Assembly (NCBI GenBank): GCA_950106755.1
Contig: OX467082.1
Location: 6,944,001 to 7,008,000, forward strand
Origin: Climacium dendroides
Lineage: Eukaryota > Streptophyta > Bryopsida > Hypnales > Climaciaceae
Reading direction: 5' to 3'
DNA length: 64,000 nt
Position numbers and translations under genes: made by a program
Part shown: piece after piece, positions 56,301-64,000 of the stretch
Numbering within the stretch: the stretch's first letter is position 1
How the letters are laid out: the number at the start of each line of letters is the position of its first letter
The notes under the pieces: model-generated
Seen by the model: only the letters and a program-made list of their open reading frames with translations
What the model was told of the DNA's origin: nothing
Databases searched by the model: none

Positions 56301-56945
56301 AGCGTTGCGAGTATCGTGAGTACTGTGAGGCAGCGTTGTAAGGATTGTGAGGATGGTGAGGATTTTTGAGTGTTGTGAGCAAGAGATGAGGCACCATGAT
56401 CGTGAGTGGGTAGCCATCTCTTTCGGTTCCCGTCTTTTGGTTCCCGTTTTGGGTTGTCCTGGTCAATTGTGGTCGCTTTCTCTCAACAACTGCGCTTCAT
56501 ACTTAGGCATTACAGCACACTGATTCGTCCTAATAGTGAGTGGGGATATTACCATCACCTCAACAAACTTGTGTCACACAGAACTTCATTTCGGTTTTTT
56601 GGAAATTGATACAATACGGGAATATTTCACTCTGCATTAATTCAAAATAGTATGACTTTAATCGGTCAATTAGTGTCACACGTACTAATAAGACAAATTA
56701 AGGTAGTTCATTTCTAGTTTTTCAATTTCTATAACAGCAATTGCACTGATTTGTCAAAGTGCAAAATTAGAATATTTTGGAAAATTGGTATAGTAAGGGG
56801 GGTCACAACTACAAATAGGAACAATTTTTGAACTTATGATTTTTCTTACATTTGTAGCTAGACACATCAGCCAATGCACGTGTACATTGCGTACATAGTG
56901 TGTTGGATTTTCTTAGAATAGAAGGGAAGGGATTGTGTTTGTGAG

Positions 56946-57079
56946 AATCTTCTTTTGTTGCTCTTTTCTTGCATTTCAAGAATCTTCAAAACTTGAAAAA
57001 ATCTCCTTTTGTTGCTCTTTTGTTGCATTTCAAGAATCTTCAAAACTTGAAAAATCTCCTTTTGTTGCTCTTTTCTTGT
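56946..57079 (+). repeat. Minisatellite, about 54-bp unit, 2.5 copies
   Basis: The units contain TTTTGTTGCTCTTTT and GCATTTCAAGAATCTTCAAA. The frames on both strands (56867-57178 and 56969-57157) are repetitive translations of this unit and not genes. Confidence 0.75.
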
Positions 57080-57082
57080 AAC

Positions 57083-58933
57083 TCCCTTGTTCCCTCCCCC
57101 CTTTTTCCTCATGCAATGAAGGACCGTCAAACCTTCCTTCATGGTTCTCTCTCTTGACATGACTAATGTGAGAACCAAAGTTGAATCTCCTGCTTCAAAT
57201 TCCTTGCCTAGATGCGCCTAGTTACTAATGCAATTTGTACTCATCATTTGGGTGTTCATTTCATTCCTTTCAACATCATGTTGTGCTTAATTTATCAATG
57301 ACCCTACAAACAATTACAAACATGGACTTTTACTATTCAAACAAACCATGGACTTTTACTATTCATACAAACCATGCACTTGAATCCAAACACTCAATCA
57401 ACCTCCACATCAAAATGTGTTTTCCTTTTTCTTCTTTTTGCAAAGAAACATACATTATTCCGTTATCCAAATTTCAAATTGTTTTGAGTGATGCCAATGA
57501 GTGGCGATCATAATGGGAGCTCATATCCTGTACGCAATGTACACGTGCCATAATTATGTGGATTAATATTTTATTTTGAGCGAGAATTAAAGTTGAATTC
57601 AGTCGAGAATTAAAAGTGGGATTCAGTTGGTTTTCTGGGTCTGGGCATCATTCAGCTCTTGCGTGTGCACACATGACTGCGCCCACAATCTAGCTGGCTT
57701 TCCAGACTAGGTCTACTTGAGCTGTTCCTAGTGACAAGAGAGAATTCCAGTCATGAGTCATTCAGAGCTCCAGACATGGTTGTCTCCCGCCTGGCAAGGC
57801 GCTGCTGCTGCTGCTTGGCAACTTTGTTTTTAGATTAATGTATGAGGCAAGTCAGGCATGAAACTCTGGCAAGGGTCGCAGGAATGAAAACCAGTGCAGG
57901 AATTGTTGAAACAGGTGCAGGAATTGTCGAGGAACCACTTTCGGCATGGTTTGGTTGGGCACTTGGACAAGCTAAGTTATAACTGATCTATCTCACATCG
58001 AATGAATGTGGTCAGTCAGTCTGTGACTTGTGTGGAGTTTCATGATCACAGCACAGAGTTGCCACAAGCGTCCACAGAACTGGTTAAAATTTGTTCCGTT
58101 GCTACTTCAAATGTTCAGTAGCTAAAATGTACATCATTCGGAGAAAATCCTTGAAAAAAATTAGGTTTTAGTCAAGACTGCAATAAAGAGTAGAAATTGA
58201 TAGCCAATTTGCAACTTCTTCCATAGTGGAATTAGCATCTGTTCAGTTAGTTTTGTGTTATAGTACTCCCAATAATCCTTCACAACTTGCAATACTACTC
58301 ATTCTCAAGGTAGCCCAAGATGATGCATGTTTGTCTTGAAGGTAGCATATTGCACGGAATTCCATAAACTAGTTTTGGGATTATTGTTTGTCTCCAAAGT
58401 AGTGAGTGCATGCATGAAGCCCTATAAGTAACTTGGAAGTGATAGGAGAGAGTAAAAAGAAGGATGGCAAAGTACTTTGCTCTAAAAACAACCATTTCAG
58501 GGTTGGTCTATCTTTTTCATGGTTTTTAGTGGATGGGAAAAATTTTAGCTCATTTTTTCAAACAAAGAGAAATAGATGCGGAATGTATTGAAAGTGATTT
58601 CATATTTTTTTTCCACACACTATTGAATTACCTATGAATTTTCAAAGATTTTTGTGGTAGGCACCTACACTAATAGTAGGTTTGGCAAAATGCATACACC
58701 AGCAACTTGTAAAGAGAGATGGGAAAACCAAGAAGAAGCAATGGGACTTGCAATAAATAACAAGCAAGGGTCCTAAATGTAAATGTGCTTGTATCAAATC
58801 AATTTTGTGGATCCTACACTCTCTATAATAAGGTAATTGGCCTACCAACTTCCAAATTAATTATATGAATGTCCACCTATCAATATATTTAAAAATCAAC
58901 CCAACCTCATATTTTTACCATCCATGCTTCAAC
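57083..58933. other. Intergenic sequence, no gene seen
   Basis: The stretch 57540-58080 is less AT-rich but has no open frame of note. The stretch 58500-58870 resembles the interior of the TA-flanked MITE at 14179-14909 (shared 'attacctatgaattttcaaagatt'), suggesting another degraded copy. Confidence 0.4.
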
Positions 58934-58937
58934 CTTA

Positions 58938-59853
58938 ACCCCTAAAGGACCATTGTCCCTTCACGAAACAAATTGGATTTTGGACAGATTCCTTTGGGTC
59001 TCAATTTTTGTCATGATTTTTTGAGCCTTTTTTAGAAGATAAAAAAGCTAATTATCTTTTGGGGAATATAACTTTTTTTCAATTGGTGCCTAAAAACAAA
59101 AGTTATGCCTAGATAAGCTCAAAACAAGGGAGGCTAAGCAACAAAACAAACATATCAAAAATTTGAATTTTCCGTAAATCTATTTTTTCATATAGATTAT
59201 GATTTGTCTATGTAAAAAGCTTTGATTCGTTTCATTTGGATAAGTAATGTAAAAATTGTGGAAAATCTTGTTTTTTAGGGCAATTTAAGCATCTTCTTGA
59301 AAAAATAACTTGTAGGATTCACTTTTGAATGCAATTTTTATAACTTTTCAATAAAAATATCTATATGGTCTAGTTTATTTGCTAGAAGAATCTCACCATT
59401 GGTATTAGACAATGCATTTTTAATTGAATTTTAGAGATATTAATAATTTAGATTTTCGTCCTATCTTGTATCTACTTCTACTTTACAATGTTTTTAAGAA
59501 TGAAAATTAATTTTCTTTGAATTTTTTTTTCTAAAATCTCAACTCAATTGCTCACCATGTATATTTAAACCTCAAAACTTTGTAGTGCAAAAAATTTAAG
59601 TTAAGAAGGTTCAAATGTCTAGTCCTACAATGTGTAAAAAAAATTGTTTTCTTCACTTTAAATATAAATATCTTGCAATCTATGCAGTCAAAATTTCTAA
59701 AATTTATTCCACACATTCTCATATTAGTTAGGTGTAAGATCCTTTGGTTATATGTGCAAAAAAACAAACAATTTTCAAATACTTCTACTCTTTGTAATAG
59801 AAATGGCAATTTTGAGTGTTTTTTGGTGGAAAAAGGTCTTGGTCGTTCAAGGG
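58938..59853. mobile_element. piggyBac-like non-autonomous element, 916 bp
   Basis: It starts CCCCTAAAGGACC after TTAA (58934-58937) and ends GTTCAAGGG before TTAA (59854-59857). The interior is the reverse complement of 6707-7620 in layout. No transposase frame is present. Confidence 0.7.
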
Positions 59854-60086
59854 TTAAAGCAATATTTGACAAACTTTAATGCACTCGTACTTTATCCTCA
59901 TTCCATTCATTGTCTTTTGTATATCAATTTTAGGATCACCTCATGTCTATTTTCAATTTAATTATAGGGTCAATTTGAAGGAGGCAATCACTTTTAAAAA
60001 AGACTATTGTAATTTGGGTATGAAAGACTAGTGTAAATGGAGCATCTATTGATAACATCTCAACTCTTTGAGCTTCATAAATTTAA

Positions 60087-60655
60087 CCCCTAAGGTCCAT
60101 TGTCCCCTTGGGGGACAAAATGGATTTTGGGTAGGCTCCTATGGTCTCAATATTTGTTGTAATTTTAAAAATCTTTTTGTGAAGATAAGAAAACACATTA
60201 GCTTTCCAAAAATATAATTTTTATTTCAATTAGAGCCTGTGAGCAAAAGATATGGAACAAAAAGCCCTTTTTTCACTCAGTGGGCATAAAAAAACTTAAA
60301 AATTACTTAAAGTAAATTTTTTTTAAAACAATTATTCTGTATAGATTGTATTTTTATGTACATGGCAAGCTTTGATTCACTCCATTTGGATTTGTTATGA
60401 GAAAGTTATGAACAATCTTGTTTTTTAGGCAATTAGAGCATCTTCTTGAAAAAATAAATTGTACAAATCATTTCTGACCTCAATTTTCACAATTTAAAAA
60501 AAAAAAAGTTTCACAAGGTTAAGATGTCTTTCTAGAACAATCTCACTGTTGAGATTAGTATATTTTGTTTCCATCTTAGAGTTATTAACACTTTAGATTT
60601 TCCTTCAATCTTGAACCTACTTCTTCTTAACAATTTTTTAATGAATGAAAATTAA
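60087..60655. mobile_element. Truncated piggyBac-like element
   Basis: The left end CCCCTAAGGTCC follows TTAA (60083-60086), and the interior follows 58938 onward for about 570 bases. The match is then lost where a different dispersed repeat begins (60660), so the right half is missing. Confidence 0.55.
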
Positions 60656-62673
60656 TGGTGATTTCCATCTTTGATGCTTCCGTTAGGAAATAAGGTAGAA
60701 CCACCCATTTCCAACCAGGGAGCCATATCCAACTTGTAGAGTGCACTATTTCAAGCAAGGCAAAGTGTTGAAATTTGGAATGTGTTTTTTTCTCCTTGAA
60801 ATGTGTATTTTTCTCCTTTTCAAAGTTGGAACAAATAAAATCATGACACATGTCCTTTCATGCCCCAAAGTGTGCACAAAGTAGTGAGCAAGACAATAGG
60901 AAGTAGTAAGCAGGAAAGTAGTTTGGCTATGAGTGGAATTGGAAGATTCTAGACATTGGCTACAGGTTTGGAACACTTTCAGGCTCCCAAAATTCATAGT
61001 AATTTCAATTTCATCAATAAAATTACAAAAAAAAAATGCACAGTTCCAATATTTCTTATCTCTCTACATGAGAAAATTATCCACTGCCTCACATTGCTCT
61101 TCATCTGTCCTGAAATCGCTTAAATGATCAGATATGGGTGATTCTACCTTGGATCCTATAAAGAATTGACATATTCCTTCCACTGAGAAATTTTGAGGTC
61201 TCCATATGACAATGATTTGACCCCAATATAATTGAGTCACTTGAATGGACTATGGTGGTAAGCACTCTACCAATGCCCAGGTTTTAACTTATGACCACCT
61301 CACCAGTGTGTCAAGGCCAAAGCCACTAAACCAAGACCACAGGTGCCCTCAAAGTGGTAAGAAAAAGTGCCGGGACATTGAAAAGTTCTTAGTCTTGGTG
61401 GTAATTGAGATAGGATTCTAGATGCTTTTAACATGTGTGTTTTGGTCATGGACACATTGTATGAGTAATCTATAAAATTTTAAAAGTACAGGTATTAATT
61501 TCAGGTGACCTCAAAATTAACCCTGAGCTCTCATGCTTGAAATGTTGTACAACAGGATGACCCATTGTTGTCACTGCAAAAGAATGAGAGCATCCAAGAA
61601 AATTCAAAATCAGTACCCTCAACCAAGTTTGGGACCCTCCTCCTTAGCAAATATTCCAAAATAAAAAAATAAAAAAATAAAAAATTGGCCCCATGCCCCC
61701 CACACACACATCTAAGAAATCATAATTTTTTTTATCACTTCTCTGTCTCCAAATCTTTCATGCAACAACATCAATTTAACCCCTAAATGCCGGGCCTCTA
61801 ACCACTGATTTCAAGCCTCCTTGCCACCACCCAGTTTGTTGCCATTGTAGGATTAGATATGTATGAAAATTTTTATATTTATTTTTCAAAGATGAAACAT
61901 CATGTCTTCTTTACTTCACAAAAAAATTATATTTATTTTGAGGAAAATTGATTTTTTTAAAGATTTTTTGAAGGAAAAGTAAAGAAAAATCATATCAAAT
62001 ACAAAATTATTTCAAAAAATCTGAAAATTTCACCATGTGTGTACATGACAATGACAAACATCATGGTGTATACTCAAGTCCCGTGACATTCTATAATTAG
62101 AATGTAGTAGACATTGAAAATACAACCAAATTGCAAATTGCAATGAAATATTCAATATTACGAATTTTTCCAAAATTTCAATTGGAGTAGAAACTAGAGT
62201 AGAGGTACTTCATTTTGTTAGTTGGGTTCAAACTCAAAAAACATCATTTTCATGGAGAAATTTCAGATTTAGAGCAAGAAGTAACAGCTTCCTAGAATAC
62301 ACTGAAAATAGCATATTTTGTGATCCATTTTTTTTACTAACTTCTCATTCATGTGATGACAAACACTAGCAAAGCTACAAAATCACTTAGGAACTCTTTA
62401 TAATCCACCATAAAAGATCAAGAAGAAAAAAGTGGATGAAAAATTGTTTTCCATCTCCCTCCATATTGATGCTCAGTCATCCAAATGCCACAAAATGGCG
62501 CTGGCAGCGTTATTGGGTTAATTGCAAACTTGCATAGGTGATTGACATCCTGCTGCTGGCCATACAGATTAAGATAGGAGCACCCATAACCGTCAAAATA
62601 AGCAATTCAATAGAATTAAAGGCATCTTTTTGTAGAAAAAATATTTTTGCAATATTAGCAACTGAAAATCATG

Positions 62674-62723
<50 letters not shown>

Positions 62724-63612
62724 ATTTTTGAACAAGGCATCTAATTTCTATGAATTTTCAAAATAGAACTCACTAGGGCACCCTGTACCGCACTCTGACT
62801 AGTAAATCTACCTTGATTCTCACAACAAAATCTAAAAAATTCAGAGTTTACCAATCAAAATTAAGAATGGGTGATAGTTTCAAGGTACTCTTGGAGACAA
62901 TTTAAGGGCACTCTACTTGCCAATTATGGGTACAATACAGTTATGGGCGCTCCTACCTTAAAGGATGAGCTATTTTAACCCCTTGAGGATGTTGCCCTCC
63001 AAAAGAGTTGGTGTATGTTGTCCATATATTGAATTTATTTGATTTTCTCCAAACACTCAAAAAATTCCAAAAAATTCTTAATTGACCAATAGTAAGTATG
63101 TCACTGACTTGAATTGAAATTTATAGCTTGAAAGGGATTTATGTGCTACTCAATTTCCCTTTCTGTATACAACAACAGGAGAGAGAGCATATAGAAAACA
63201 TCTTTGCGGGGTCATCATTTTGGAATGTCCTCGCTTTGATCAATCATTTTGTAGAAAGCATAATTGAAACAAAGAAAATCTTTATATCATTAGATCAAAT
63301 GAAGAACAATTGCATATGTTGGTTCCAAAAAAATTATTTGAAAAATTAAGAATTCATATTAGAATTCTTCAAAACTCCTTCAAATCATGAGATCAAAATT
63401 AAATGTTTTTTTTTTCTAAAGTGGTAAAAAGTGTTAATAAAAATATTTAGAATTGGCAATGGACTTGTCCAAAGAGGAAAAACAACTCCTATTCCCGGGG
63501 AGATCATTTAGTGTATCTATAAGAAACCACGTGAGTTAAAGTGATTTTCTGGACCCCTATATACTTTTCAATAAACTACAATTTCAATCTATAGCTTTTG
63601 AACTTTGTTTAA
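60656..63612. other. Gene-free AT-rich end region
   Basis: The stretch 60660-60990 repeats 48050-48328. A single piggyBac-like left end (TTAACCCCTAAATG) lies near 61775, and another weak one (TTTTAACCCCTTGAGG) near 62973. I see no gene. The frame 63128-63349 has no domain. Confidence 0.45.
62678..62721 (+). repeat. Poly(A) tract of 44
   Basis: Forty-four consecutive A, flanked by GAATT on the left and GAATTT on the right. It could be the tail of an old retroposed sequence or simple slippage. Its length is unreliable in an assembly. Confidence 0.8.
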
Positions 63613-64000
63613 TCATACTACTAAAATCACAAGGCCTTCCATAATATCACATTTTTACATTGTGTGATACTACAAAGTTTCAACGGCCATTTCGCCTCTG
63701 TAATATCATAAAGTGTAAAAATATGATATTACAGAAGTACAATGATATTATGAAAGTTTCATGTTTATTGGCTTCACACTTCATTTTATTTCCACAATTC
63801 TATGATTTCTAAGCTTTGAATGATTGTTCTCAATTCTAATGTTCTTTTCTTACTACCAAATGATTTGAAGCTTTGTTAAATTGAAGCAATTTTGAATTCT
63901 ACAACAATGTATTTACAAAGTCTTTGCAATTTGACAAATTTGCATTTCAATTCTTCAATTTTGGTGACCATTGTTTGTGAGTGAAGAATTTTATCAAGTG
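63613..64000 (+). mobile_element. Partial, divergent Helitron-like copy at window end
   Basis: It starts TCATACTACTAAAATCAC, like the copy at 43863, and later shares 'tactaccaaatgattt' and 'caacaatg' words. The middle is divergent, and the right end lies outside the window. Confidence 0.45.

Noticed and set aside
61250..61350. tRNA-like sequence ('ggtaagcactctaccaatgcccaggtttt')
   Set aside because: It cannot be folded into a cloverleaf with acceptor and T stems. At most it is a decayed SINE head.
62678..62721. Poly(A) run as the tail of a SINE or processed pseudogene
   Set aside because: No upstream pol III boxes, no gene similarity and no clear target duplication were seen. Slippage is simpler.

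Overview
The window looks like nuclear DNA of a land plant or close streptophyte relative. It carries a tRNA-Arg, an organellar-type uL18 ribosomal protein gene with a telo-box promoter motif, a plant-type receptor-like cytoplasmic (pseudo)kinase gene, a plant-style FCP1-like phosphatase domain, GT-AG introns and plant-type DNA transposons. The species cannot be fixed from sequence alone. The abundance of TTAA-inserting piggyBac-like repeats and of a DUF7869-type gene makes me lean towards a non-flowering lineage, but this is only an impression.

Layout. 1-9.5 kb is AT-rich and gene-free, made of decayed small DNA transposons. 9.5-10.5 kb holds tRNA-Arg(CCG) and the uL18 gene. 12.2-13.8 kb and 39.0-39.4 kb (possibly to 40.1 kb) are the 3' and 5' parts of one minus-strand membrane-protein gene, split inside an exon by a 25.2-kb insertion (13824-39031). 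40-52 kb is again repeat-filled and gene-free. 52.8-54.7 kb holds the pseudokinase gene. 55-64 kb is repeats and sequence in which I recognise nothing.

The insertion is the main discovery. It has 24-bp perfect terminal inverted repeats, a CTAG flank on both sides, and removing it with one CTAG restores an uninterrupted reading frame across the split exon. Inside are: (1) a minus-strand five-exon gene of about 2,244 codons (17655-25411) with a ParB-like GQH region, a degenerate N-methyltransferase-like region, acidic and coiled-coil stretches, and a C-terminal FCP1/NIF phosphatase-like domain whose catalytic Asp residues are Glu; (2) a plus-strand three-exon DUF7869-type gene (35145-38302), a plausible transposase; (3) a minus-strand five-exon gene for 179 residues of unknown family (30565-31806); (4) two arrays of a 20-bp palindrome (consensus TTCAGAGCGNNCGCTCTGAA), one upstream of each large gene, with single copies also inside coding exons; (5) later nested elements (a mini-CACTA, a TA-inserting MITE, a 180-bp-arm foldback, two Helitron-like elements).

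The two large genes are decaying. Five in-frame TAG codons in one and two in-frame TGA codons in the other are all explicable as C-to-T changes (CAG to TAG, CGA to TGA), the pattern expected of a cytosine-methylated transposon. A 20-bp tandem duplication also frameshifts the DUF7869-type gene. Exon structures were built by hand from splice signals and reading-frame phase. Family assignments are from remembered motifs and were not searched.
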